Assembly: GCA_012798455.1 (NCBI GenBank)
Contig: JAAZNC010000069.1
Location: 1-42,294, forward strand
DNA: 42,294 nucleotides
DNA from: Chloroflexota bacterium
Lineage (GTDB): Bacteria > Chloroflexota > Anaerolineae > Anaerolineales > Anaerolineaceae
Reading direction: 5' to 3'
The notes under the pieces are model-generated. The model saw only the letters and a list, made by a program, of their open reading frames with translations, had not been told where the DNA came from and did not search any database. The position numbers and the translations under genes are program-made. Shown piece by piece: positions 8,929-16,562 of this stretch; position 1 is the first letter of the stretch, and the number at the start of each line of letters is the position of its first letter.

Positions 8929-9701
8929 GTGACTCTCCGCTAGTATCTATTGTCACACCATCTTTCAACCAGGCTCCATATTTGGAAAAGACGATTCAGT
9001 CCGTGCTCGAACAGGATTATCCAAATTTGGAGTACGTCATTGTGGATGGTGCTTCGACGGATGGCAGTAAACAGATCATCGAAAAATATGCCGATAAGCT
9101 GGCGTGGTGGACCTCAGAAGCGGATCTGGGACAAACGGATGCTATCAATAAGGGTTTTCAACATGCCCACGGCAAGATCTATGCCTGGCTGAATTCGGAT
9201 GATACCTACCAGCCTGGTGCGATCAGGGAAGCGGTTGATTTTCTACAGGATCATCCTGAGATCATCATGGTATACGGGGATGCCTATTACATTGATGAAG
9301 ACGACAATGTGATAGGGAATTTTCCTGCTGCCCAGACTGATCTGAAAAGATTGCGACGCGGGTATGTCCATATTCCCCAACAGGCATCTTTTTTCACCGC
9401 GGCAGGGTGGAAAGCAGTCGCGCCGTTGGATCCCTCATTCTTTTTTGCTATGGATTATGATCTGTGGGTGCGCCTGGCGCAGGTAGGAGAACTGGTTTAT
9501 CATCCGCGTCCCTGGGCGAATTTCAGACTGCACCATGATGCCAAGACCGTTGCTGCTGATGACCGTTGCTGGCCTGAAATGCTGCGAGTGCACTATCGTG
9601 ACGGTGGGTCTAAATTAGCACTCATTGTATTGAAATATGGCTTGCGTAAACTGGCGGCTCCTTATATTCGCTGGAGACGTGAACGATTGTTTGAAAAGTA
9701 A
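8925..9701 (+). CDS. Family 2 glycosyltransferase, GTG start
   Basis: This 258-residue GT-A enzyme has VSIVTPSFNQAPYLEKTI, VIVDGASTDGS, AWWTSEADLGQTDAINKG and AWLNSDDTYQPG, then a C-terminal helical part with MDYDLWVRLAQ, the region that carries the catalytic base in this family. It is a close paralogue of the glycosyltransferase at 4183 but about 60 residues shorter at the C-terminus. The GTG start overlaps the previous stop (GTGA) and is supported by GGAGGTG immediately upstream. It presumably adds one residue of the same glycan. Confidence 0.92.
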   Translation: MSDSPLVSIVTPSFNQAPYLEKTIQSVLEQDYPNLEYVIVDGASTDGSKQIIEKYADKLAWWTSEADLGQTDAINKGFQHAHGKIYAWLNSDDTYQPGAIREAVDFLQDHPEIIMVYGDAYYIDEDDNVIGNFPAAQTDLKRLRRGYVHIPQQASFFTAAGWKAVAPLDPSFFFAMDYDLWVRLAQVGELVYHPRPWANFRLHHDAKTVAADDRCWPEMLRVHYRDGGSKLALIVLKYGLRKLAAPYIRWRRERLFEK

Positions 9702-9710
9702 AGGATGAAA

Positions 9711-10016
9711 ATGTCGCATAAATACTCTCTCGGTGATATTGTCTTCAAGGTTCGTTTGACCGTTCGTTTATTAATGGATAAACGGATTGCTTTTTATCTC
9801 AAATTGATCCCTATTGCTGCCTTGGTCTATCTGGTGGTTCCATTCGACCTGATCATCGGTCCGATTGATGATACCGTGCTCCTCATCGGTGCGGTACAGC
9901 TATTCATCTCGTTATGCCCTGCTGAGATTGTGGACGAACACTCCCGTTTTCTACGAAACCGCAAAGAAACAGATTCTTCTGAACAGATCAAACTGCTAGA
10001 CGATCATTCGAAATGA
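9711..10016 (+). CDS. YkvA/DUF1232 small membrane protein
   Basis: This protein of about 101 residues has the DUF1232 core: KLIPIAALVYLVVPFDLI followed by IDDTVLLIGAVQLFISLCP. The family usually forms one or two membrane-associated helices around the P-x-D-x(I/L) motif and has no defined biochemical role. The ATG at 9711 was preferred over 9705 because TAAAGG (9699-9704) then sits 6 nt from the start. It is the last gene of the glycan operon, followed by a hairpin. Its role in the operon is unknown. Confidence 0.8.
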   Translation: MSHKYSLGDIVFKVRLTVRLLMDKRIAFYLKLIPIAALVYLVVPFDLIIGPIDDTVLLIGAVQLFISLCPAEIVDEHSRFLRNRKETDSSEQIKLLDDHSK

Positions 10017-10024
10017 GCTGATTT

Positions 10025-10062
10025 GCAAGCGACCAGCGCTGGAACTGGTTCGCTTTCTATTT
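10025..10062 (+). terminator. Probable intrinsic terminator of the glycan operon
   Basis: The arm AAGCGACCAG (10027-10036) pairs with CTGGTTCGCTT (10045-10055) with a single bulged T and an 8-nt loop. It is followed by a T-rich stretch. It is the first hairpin after the last gene of the operon. The T-run is interrupted, so strength is moderate. Confidence 0.55.
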
Positions 10063-10398
10063 ATCTCGACCAAATTTAATAAGCAGTATGATTCTTTAAC
10101 TTTAAAGACCTTTTTATAATATCCTCGATACTTTAATCAAGAATAGCTTTAATTAGATCACTATATCGATCACGGGCTTTGAATCGCGATCGACTTTTTT
10201 GTCGGTTCACCTGATCAGTGATAATTTGAGTCTTTTGTCCAATAGAGAACAATCACATATTTTCCTATAATTGATGAATGTCATATTGAATATGTGATAA
10301 AATTCACATTTAAAATTTGTATTAAGGAGGTGCTCTATTTCAAGATGAAGAAAATGACTGATTTCAATAAAAGATCAAAAAACAAGGAAGGAGAAAAA
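10063..10398 (+). promoter_or_regulatory. AT-rich upstream region of the dpp-like operon
   Basis: No gene is seen here. The region is AT-rich and holds several GATCAC/TGATCA-like words (about 10155-10220), a TATAAT at 10266-10271, and the inverted repeats described separately. Two strong ribosome sites follow: AAGGAGGTG (10324-10332), in front of an in-frame ATG at 10345, and AAGGAAGGAG (about 10385-10394), in front of the ATG at 10399. No -35 box at standard spacing from the TATAAT was found, which would fit an activator-dependent promoter. Confidence 0.5.
10291..10310 (+). promoter_or_regulatory. CRP/FNR-like operator, TGTGA-N6-TCACA
   Basis: The 16 bases at 10293-10308 are TGTGA, TAAAAT, TCACA, an exact match to the CRP-family half-site layout. 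Dyad symmetry extends by one pair on each side (ATGTGA/TCACAT). A wider inverted repeat ATCACATATT (10252-10261) / AATATGTGAT (10289-10298) reuses the left half-site and encloses the TATAAT at 10266-10271. A CRP/FNR-family regulator may control the importer. The regulator itself is not in the window. Confidence 0.5.
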
Positions 10399-12075
10399 AT
10401 GAGTTTTTCAAAGATGGTAAAAATGATGGCGTTGTTAATGCTCGTTGCCCTGTTGGCTGTTGCATGTGCTCCTGCTGCTGAGGTAGAAGCACCAGCCGAA
10501 GCTGCGCCATCAACAGAAGAAACTGCTGAGGAAACTTCTGCAGAAGCTACTTCATCCAGTTTTCTATGGACAAAAGAATTAAGAGAGGCAGTTGCCGCAG
10601 CGATCGACCGGGAGGTCATTGTCGATCGTGTATTCGAAGGTCGCAACACCCCTGCCTATGGAATGGTACCCCCAAGCTATCCCTATGCGACGGAACCTTT
10701 CTTGGATAAGTATGGCACCCGCGACCTTGAACTTGCAAAACAATTGCTGCAAACTGCCGGTTATTCTGAGGATAATCCGTTTACCTTTGATTTGTGGTAT
10801 CCCCCAGAACATTATGGAACCACCACTGCTGATGTCATGCAGGTTATCAAAGAACAATTGGAAGAAACTGGTATGATGGTTGTCAACCTCAAATCACAAA
10901 ACTGGGCAGAATATGTCAATGGTTTTGTAGCCGGTGAAGCACCCTTCTTCATGTTGGGTTGGTTCCCGGATTTCACCGATCCTGACAACTGGTTGACTCC
11001 CTTTGCATCCTGCTTGCAGTCGCCCGATAATGGCGTCAACTACTGCAATCCTGAAATGGATGCACTGCTGACCGCTGCCGCTACTTCAACGGATCCGGCA
11101 GAGCGTGAAACACTGTACCAACAAATCGGCGAACTCTATGCTGACGATGTCCCAACCATCCCGTTATTCTGGGAACCCGAATACATCACCTCTCGCACTG
11201 GAATTGAGGGAATCGCCATTGGTGGTTCATTCGAATTCAATTACAACGTCCTCAGTTTCACTGACGAAGCAGTTCCCGCTTCTGGCAGCGCAGATACCAT
11301 CATCATCGGCACCACTGATGAAGTAAATAGCCTGGATGCGAATGATGCTTATGCTACCCATGACTGGGAGATCATCAAGAACACTGGTATGGCATTAATG
11401 AGTTACACTCCAGGAACAACAGAATTGGTTCCTGGTGCAGCCACTGATTTCCCTGTCGTTAGTGATGATGGGTTAACCTATACTTTCACCTTGAAAGACG
11501 GTTTGATGTTTGCCGATGGTACTCCATTGACGGCAGATGACTATGTCTATTCATGGAATCGCTTGAATGCACTGGAAGGACAGGTTTCGGGGTTGGTTCA
11601 GGTATATGTTGAGAGTGTAGAAGCTCCCGATGCCTCAACCGTGGTCTATCATCTGAAGTCGCCGATTGGCTTCTTCAGCGCCCTGGCTGCGACAGCTCCA
11701 TTTGTCGCTGTAAATCCCGCTACCTTCACCATGGATGTCATTAATTCCTATCCGGATACGCTGGATGGAATTGGACCATATCGTATGGTCTCCAATGTAC
11801 CTGGGGAGCAACTTGTCTTGGAAGCTAATCCATATTACACAGGCGAAGATGCTGCAAAGATCACGAATGTCATCATTAAATACTTTGCAGATCCAACCAC
11901 CATGGGTAATGCAGTAGAAAATGGTGAGATCGATATCGCTTGGCGCACATTAGGCCCGGTAGAATCAGAACGCCTTTCAGCCATTGACGGGTTAACCGTA
12001 CAAAAAGTTGATGCACCATCTTTACGGTACATGGTTTTCAATCACACCTATGTACTGCCCGATTCTGCTGAATAA
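10399..12075 (+). CDS. Family 5 solute-binding lipoprotein, circularly permuted
   Basis: This is the extracytoplasmic binding subunit of a peptide/nickel-type ABC importer. The 558-residue protein starts at the ATG after AAGGAAGGAG. It has a lipoprotein signal with Cys23 (LLAVAC) and an acidic Ala/Glu/Thr linker to residue 54. Then the order of the fold is reversed. Residues about 55-287 are the C-terminal part of a family 5 binding protein (FLWTKELREAVAAAIDRE, WYPPEHYG, GWFPDFTDPDNWL, up to FNYNVLSF). An 11-residue linker TDEAVPASGSA follows. Residues 299-558 are the N-terminal part (DTIIIGTTDEVNSLD, TFTLKDGLMFADGTPL, GIGPYRMV, NGEIDIAWR), stopping at LRYMVFNHTYVLPDSAE, where a normal protein would run into the LREA helix. 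All pieces of the fold appear present once. A long in-frame extension to 10294 is less likely as the start. The family call is firm; the permutation is read by eye. Confidence 0.85.
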   Translation: MSFSKMVKMMALLMLVALLAVACAPAAEVEAPAEAAPSTEETAEETSAEATSSSFLWTKELREAVAAAIDREVIVDRVFEGRNTPAYGMVPPSYPYATEPFLDKYGTRDLELAKQLLQTAGYSEDNPFTFDLWYPPEHYGTTTADVMQVIKEQLEETGMMVVNLKSQNWAEYVNGFVAGEAPFFMLGWFPDFTDPDNWLTPFASCLQSPDNGVNYCNPEMDALLTAAATSTDPAERETLYQQIGELYADDVPTIPLFWEPEYITSRTGIEGIAIGGSFEFNYNVLSFTDEAVPASGSADTIIIGTTDEVNSLDANDAYATHDWEIIKNTGMALMSYTPGTTELVPGAATDFPVVSDDGLTYTFTLKDGLMFADGTPLTADDYVYSWNRLNALEGQVSGLVQVYVESVEAPDASTVVYHLKSPIGFFSALAATAPFVAVNPATFTMDVINSYPDTLDGIGPYRMVSNVPGEQLVLEANPYYTGEDAAKITNVIIKYFADPTTMGNAVENGEIDIAWRTLGPVESERLSAIDGLTVQKVDAPSLRYMVFNHTYVLPDSAE

Positions 12076-12097
12076 GCAGCGTTATAGAAAATAAGTA

Positions 12098-12126
12098 AGT
12101 AGGGGTAGTGTTATGCTACCCCTACT
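12098..12126 (+). other. Hairpin between binding-protein and permease genes
   Basis: The 11-nt arm AGTAGGGGTAG (12098-12108) pairs perfectly with CTACCCCTACT (12116-12126) across a 7-nt loop. No T-run follows, so it is more likely an mRNA-stabilising or partial-attenuation element that raises binding-protein expression over the membrane genes, as is common in ABC importer operons. Confidence 0.6.
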
Positions 12127-12191
12127 ATCCCTTCCTTCACTCAAGGTTCATTTTGACTTATTTTTTGGATTTATCAATTGGAGTTATTTGA

Positions 12192-13214
12192 ATGTCATCA
12201 TCATTGAAAAAATTTTTAATTACGCGTTTTCTCTTAACCATTCCTATGATCCTCATCTTGGTAACCCTTGTTTTCTTTATTATGCGAGTATTACCTGGCG
12301 ATCCTATCCGTTCACAACTGGGTCCGCGGGTGAGTGAAGAACAGGCAAATGTGTTGCGAGAGCGCTTAGGACTGAATGACCCAATCATTGTTCAATATGG
12401 GCATTATTTGAAAGATGTAGTCACTTTGGACTTTGGAAATGCGCTGACACGTGGTGAGAGACCCATTCGTGAAGAATTGGGGGAGAGACTTCCTGCTACA
12501 TTAGAATTGACAATCCCAGCTATGCTTCTGACTGCTGTTCTAGGTATTGGATTGGGTTCTTTTGCAGCCAAAAATCGAAAAAAAGTGGTTGATTATGGGA
12601 TCAGGCTGTTCAGTATTTTTATTTACTCTATTCCCATTTTCTTTATGGGGTTAATTTTTCAAATTGTCTTTGGTGTTCGACTGAATATTCTCCCACTTTC
12701 CGGAAGAATGGATCCCATTTTATTGACCACATTTCAGTCAAAAACCAATTTTTATATCATCGATTCGATCATAACGCAGAATTGGCCAGCGTTGAAATCA
12801 ACTTTCCTTCATCTAATAATGCCATCGATGACGCTTGGTTTATCCCTGACTGGTGTTTTTATTCGATTAACAAGGGTCAATATGATCGAGATGATCAAAT
12901 CAGATTTCATCATTGCAGGAAGAGCGAGAGGAATTTCTGAAAATAAACTGGTATATAAGCATTCATTAAGAAACACATTGATACCGATTATGACCCTGAT
13001 TGGTTTACAGATGGCAATCCTTATCGCTGGAGCCGTATTAACCGAAACCACTTTTTCGTGGCCGGGAATGGGGAGATATTTGGTGGATCGTATTGCACTG
13101 CGTGACTACACAGCAGTTCAATCAACCATTGCAGTATTCGCATTCTTTGTTGCGATTATTTCATTGGTGATGGATATTCTGTATGCACTGGTTGATCCGC
13201 GTATTCGTTATTAG
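12192..13214 (+). CDS. ABC importer permease, DppB/OppB type
   Basis: This 340-residue inner-membrane permease has an N-terminal helix (about 9-30, FLLTIPMILILVTLVFFIM). It is followed by LPGDPIRSQLGPRVSEEQ and the GLNDPIIVQYGHYL segment typical of the DppB/OppB extracytoplasmic N-domain. Five further helices follow, with the EAA-like coupling loop AGRARGISENKLVYKHSLRN at about residue 240. The C-terminal FSWPGMGRYLVDRIALRDY is diagnostic of DppB. Its length is normal. It pairs with the DppC-type subunit directly downstream. A GGAG ribosome site lies 9 nt before the ATG. Confidence 0.93.
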   Translation: MSSSLKKFLITRFLLTIPMILILVTLVFFIMRVLPGDPIRSQLGPRVSEEQANVLRERLGLNDPIIVQYGHYLKDVVTLDFGNALTRGERPIREELGERLPATLELTIPAMLLTAVLGIGLGSFAAKNRKKVVDYGIRLFSIFIYSIPIFFMGLIFQIVFGVRLNILPLSGRMDPILLTTFQSKTNFYIIDSIITQNWPALKSTFLHLIMPSMTLGLSLTGVFIRLTRVNMIEMIKSDFIIAGRARGISENKLVYKHSLRNTLIPIMTLIGLQMAILIAGAVLTETTFSWPGMGRYLVDRIALRDYTAVQSTIAVFAFFVAIISLVMDILYALVDPRIRY

Positions 13215-13239
13215 CATAACACAACAGGATTGAGATTTT

Positions 13240-14499
13240 ATGATGAAGAATAAAAATGAAATTGAAGGAAGCACTATACCCGAATGGCAATTGGAACTCG
13301 ACAAAGTTGGATTTGTGCGTAGGTTGTTCCTGGCAAGAAAATGGTACAAAGGCGACTGGTGGTTCGTACTGATCAGCGCGTTGTTGCTGATTTTTATTGT
13401 TTTCCTTGGAGTATTTCCGCAATGGTTTGCTCCTTACAACCCGCGAGAAGAGGTGGGACCTTCCTTGTTAAAACCTGGTGAGAAGACACCAAGTTTTTCT
13501 GTGCTGATTGATCAAAATAGTAGGGTAAATACATTCCAAGATATTGCGAAGCAGACAGACAAAATCGGATATCTAATGGGTAGCCAAGCAGCTCAAGCAA
13601 TCAGAGATACGGTCAGTCGTCTTAATGAACAGGCAGAAGAGAATGGGGGGGATATCCGTTACAATCCTCGCGGTTCTCGATACGAGACCATAAAGGAGGG
13701 ATTGGATGCCTTATCTGTCGGAGAAATCAATGGCTTTATTGCATCTGATAGTGAATTAGGTGATGTTTTAGGACAATACCCCAATGTCTCTGTAGTTGAT
13801 CAATTACGCAGTAGCAAAGCGGAATACTTTATTCTTGGAACAAATCAACTTGGACAGGATATTTTCAGCCGTATCATTTGGGGCACGCGTATTGCATTGG
13901 TGGTTGGGTTGAGTTCAGCTTTGATCTCTTTTGTGGTTGGCGTTCCGCTTGGTCTTTTCAGTGGTTTCATTGGCGGATCGGTTGATAGGATTCTGACTCT
14001 TATTATGGATAGCTTATACACCTTCCCCGGTTTGATCCTTGCCATTGCAATTGCATCTGTATTGGGTGCCGGCATGGGAAATATCATTGTTGCAATTGCC
14101 GTATTGTATGTTCCAACTTATTTCCGTGTTGTACGGGGACAAACACTCACTGTAAAGAATGAACTTTATGTTGAGGCTGCCAGGAGTTTGGGAACGAAGA
14201 TGAAGGACATTCTTTTCAAGTATATATTTCCAAATGTGCTTCCATCAGTTGTAATTATCTTCTCAGTAAATGTGGCGGATGCTATTCTCACTGAAGCCGG
14301 ATTGAGTTTTATCGGATTGGGGTTGCCGCCGGATACCCCCGATTGGGGTATTGATTTGGCGCGTGGTCAAGACTATTTAAGGAGTGCCTGGTGGTTGATC
14401 ACATTCCCTGGTGGGATGGTCAGTTTAGTGACTCTGGCATTCAGTATGCTGGGTGAGAGTCTTTCTGAAATTCTCAACCCGCGCTTATCGGAGTTGTAA
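13240..14499 (+). CDS. ABC importer permease, DppC type, with large loop insert
   Basis: This 419-residue permease is about 120-130 residues longer than usual DppC/OppC proteins. TM1 is at about 38-60 (WWFVLISALLLIFIVFLGVF). The normal core resumes at about residue 199 with LGTNQLGQDIFSRIIWGTR and carries five helices. The EAA loop VEAARSLGTKMKDILFKYIF lies near 308, and GLSFIGLGLPPDTPDWG near the end. Between them lies a hydrophilic insert (about 68-198). Its central part (SVLIDQNSRVNTFQDI, KIGYLMGSQAAQAI, YETIKEGLDALSVGEINGFI) reads like one lobe of a family 3 amino-acid-binding protein. From topology the insert should face outside. Start alternatives are the adjacent ATGs at 13240 and 13243. 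Confidence 0.88.
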   Translation: MMKNKNEIEGSTIPEWQLELDKVGFVRRLFLARKWYKGDWWFVLISALLLIFIVFLGVFPQWFAPYNPREEVGPSLLKPGEKTPSFSVLIDQNSRVNTFQDIAKQTDKIGYLMGSQAAQAIRDTVSRLNEQAEENGGDIRYNPRGSRYETIKEGLDALSVGEINGFIASDSELGDVLGQYPNVSVVDQLRSSKAEYFILGTNQLGQDIFSRIIWGTRIALVVGLSSALISFVVGVPLGLFSGFIGGSVDRILTLIMDSLYTFPGLILAIAIASVLGAGMGNIIVAIAVLYVPTYFRVVRGQTLTVKNELYVEAARSLGTKMKDILFKYIFPNVLPSVVIIFSVNVADAILTEAGLSFIGLGLPPDTPDWGIDLARGQDYLRSAWWLITFPGGMVSLVTLAFSMLGESLSEILNPRLSEL

Positions 14500-14500
14500 C

Positions 14501-15490
14501 ATGGCAAAAAAGGTTTTAGCAAGAATAAAAGATCTTTCAGTAACTTACCAGACTCGGATTGGTCCGGTTAGTGCGGTCGATCATGTTAGCTTTGATATTT
14601 ACAAAGGTGAAATATTGGGGTTGGTAGGTGAAAGTGGGTGTGGGAAGAGCACATTGGGGAAAGCCTTACTACGGATGATCGACCCACCTGGAGAAATTTC
14701 AAGTGGCGAGATTATTTTTGATGGCGAGAATATCATGAATTATGATGAGAAACAATTGCGTGATTTCCGCGGTCGAAGAGCAAGCATGATCTTTCAAGAT
14801 CCAATGACGTCTCTTAATCCGGTGCAACGGATTGATGATCACCTGATTGAAGCCATAAAAGTGCATGAACCGCAAACGAGTCGGGAGCCAGCGTTGACGC
14901 GCTCGAAAAAAATGATTGAGAGGTTAGGCATCGGAACCAACCGGTTGATCAGTTATCCACATCAATTATCAGGTGGCATGCGCCAGCGTGTTATGACTGG
15001 CATTGGTTTGATATTGAATGCAGATCTGATTGTTGCAGATGAAGCTACCACCTCTTTGGATGTCATTGTGGAAGCAAAATTGGCTGACCAGCTAAGAGAA
15101 ATTCGCGGTGAGTTTGGTGTAAGTTTGTTGATGATTACCCATAATATTGCCCTGGTGGCTGAGATGGCGGATCGTATTGCAGTGATGTATGCGGGGCATA
15201 TGATCGAAATTGGCGATATTTACAAGGTTTTTGAAAACCCCAAACACCCCTATACACAGGGATTATTAGCTTCTGTTCCTAATATTCGTTTTGATGAACA
15301 GGAACAATTATACAAAATGCCAGGTGAACCACCGAACTTAACTCATCCTCCCCGAGGCTGCCGTTTTCATCCACGGTGCCCATATGCCATGCCGATTTGT
15401 TCGGAACAGGAACCAAGTTTGATAGAGGTGGAAAAAGATTGGATGGTTCATTGTTGGCTCTATCAAGATCATCCGGCAAGCGAGAGTTAG
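14501..15490 (+). CDS. ABC importer ATPase, DppD type
   Basis: This 329-residue cytoplasmic ATPase has Walker A GESGCGKS near residue 44, Q-loop FQDPMTSLNP, signature LSGGMRQR and Walker B LIVADEATTSLD followed by the H-loop ITHN. The C-terminal oligopeptide-transporter domain has the Cys-containing CRFHPRCPYAMPIC motif of the Dpp/Opp subfamily. The ATG at 14501, 1 nt after the permease stop, was chosen because the in-frame ATG at 14453 lies inside the permease gene and would add 16 unrelated residues. It forms a heterodimer with the next gene product. Confidence 0.94.
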   Translation: MAKKVLARIKDLSVTYQTRIGPVSAVDHVSFDIYKGEILGLVGESGCGKSTLGKALLRMIDPPGEISSGEIIFDGENIMNYDEKQLRDFRGRRASMIFQDPMTSLNPVQRIDDHLIEAIKVHEPQTSREPALTRSKKMIERLGIGTNRLISYPHQLSGGMRQRVMTGIGLILNADLIVADEATTSLDVIVEAKLADQLREIRGEFGVSLLMITHNIALVAEMADRIAVMYAGHMIEIGDIYKVFENPKHPYTQGLLASVPNIRFDEQEQLYKMPGEPPNLTHPPRGCRFHPRCPYAMPICSEQEPSLIEVEKDWMVHCWLYQDHPASES

Positions 15491-15502
15491 GATTTACGAA
15501 CT

Positions 15503-16522
15503 ATGTTGAACACAAACAATACAAAAATAGTGAATGTTGAACCTATTCTTAAATTAGATCATATCAAAAAGTATTTTCCGGTTCAAAAGAGTTTGCTCGA
15601 CCAGATTTTTGCCGGGCATATTGACTATGTGCGAGCTGTCGATGATGTTTCTATCAGTGTTAAAAAGGGAGAAGCTTTTGGTCTGGCGGGGGAGAGTGGA
15701 AGCGGCAAAACCACAATTGGCAGGTTAGCAATTGGTTTGGAGACCCTTTCTGATGGCAAGGTGATTTTCAATGGACAGGACCTGTCATTGCTCAGCAAAG
15801 AGGAATTGCGAAAACTGCGCAGCAAAATGCAGGTGATATTTCAGGATCCGATGGCTTCTTTGAATCCTCGTATGACATTAGGTAATTCAGTCATGCAAGG
15901 ATTGATCATTCATTATCCTGAAAAGGCAGACCAACACCGTGATATGGTGGCGTCTTTGTTTGAGAAAGTGGGGTTAACTCCTGCTAATTTTTATTTTAAT
16001 AAATACCCGCATCAGATATCTGGTGGTCAGCGACAAAGAGTTGTGATTGCGCGCGCATTGATCACACGACCGGAACTCGTTCTGGCGGATGAACCGGTAG
16101 CGATGGCAGACGTGAGTGTTCGTTCGTTGCTGTTGGACCTTATGGTGCAGCTAAAAAATGAATTCAACCTGACATATTTGTTTATCACTCATGATCTGGC
16201 AACCGCCAAATATATTTGTGATCGCATTGGAATTTTGTATTTGGGAAAATTAGCAGAAGTTGCTCCTGTTAAAGAGGTTTACCAGCATCCCCTGCATCCC
16301 TATACCAAAGCTTTATTGGCTGCCGTGCCGGTTCCCAATCCTCGTGAAAGACGGACAGAAGTGATGCCAGAGGGAGAAATTCCCAATCCGATCAACCCCC
16401 CATCAGGATGTCGTTTCCATCCACGTTGCCCAATTGCAAGACCGGATTGTGCCGAAATCGAACCGCCCCTGGAAGAATTGGCACCCGGGCATTTTGTAGC
16501 CTGCCGTTATGCTAAAGCCTAA
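15503..16522 (+). CDS. ABC importer ATPase, DppF type
   Basis: This 339-residue ATPase partner has Walker A GESGSGKTT near residue 68, Q-loop FQDPMASLNPRM, signature ISGGQRQR, Walker B LVLADEPVAMADVS and H-loop ITHDL. It ends with the CRFHPRCPIARPDC cysteine motif of the Dpp/Opp group. The D-loop is AMAD instead of the common SALD; the catalytic Glu of Walker B is kept. The N-terminal DHIKKYFPVQ with a spacer before RAVDDVSI is typical of DppF. It is the last gene of the operon and is followed by a terminator. Confidence 0.94.
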   Translation: MLNTNNTKIVNVEPILKLDHIKKYFPVQKSLLDQIFAGHIDYVRAVDDVSISVKKGEAFGLAGESGSGKTTIGRLAIGLETLSDGKVIFNGQDLSLLSKEELRKLRSKMQVIFQDPMASLNPRMTLGNSVMQGLIIHYPEKADQHRDMVASLFEKVGLTPANFYFNKYPHQISGGQRQRVVIARALITRPELVLADEPVAMADVSVRSLLLDLMVQLKNEFNLTYLFITHDLATAKYICDRIGILYLGKLAEVAPVKEVYQHPLHPYTKALLAAVPVPNPRERRTEVMPEGEIPNPINPPSGCRFHPRCPIARPDCAEIEPPLEELAPGHFVACRYAKA

Positions 16523-16528
16523 CAAACC

Positions 16529-16562
16529 AAGAGCTGTCTGTGAATTGGCAGCTCTTTTCTTC
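16529..16562 (+). terminator. Intrinsic terminator of the dpp-like operon
   Basis: The arm AAGAGCTGTC (16529-16538) pairs with GGCAGCTCTT (16547-16556) with one wobble and an 8-nt loop. It is followed by TTTTCTTC-like sequence. It lies 7 nt after the dppF-type stop and abuts the end of the convergent tyrS gene. Confidence 0.85.

Noticed and set aside
10345-10398. Upstream start at 10345 for the binding protein
   Set aside because: It has a strong AAGGAGGTG at a long 12-nt spacing but would place 18 charged residues before the signal peptide. The ATG at 10399 gives a normal lipoprotein signal.
12113-12337. 74-codon + strand frame before the DppB-type gene
   Set aside because: It overlaps the inter-cistronic hairpin and the true permease start in another frame, with no ribosome site.
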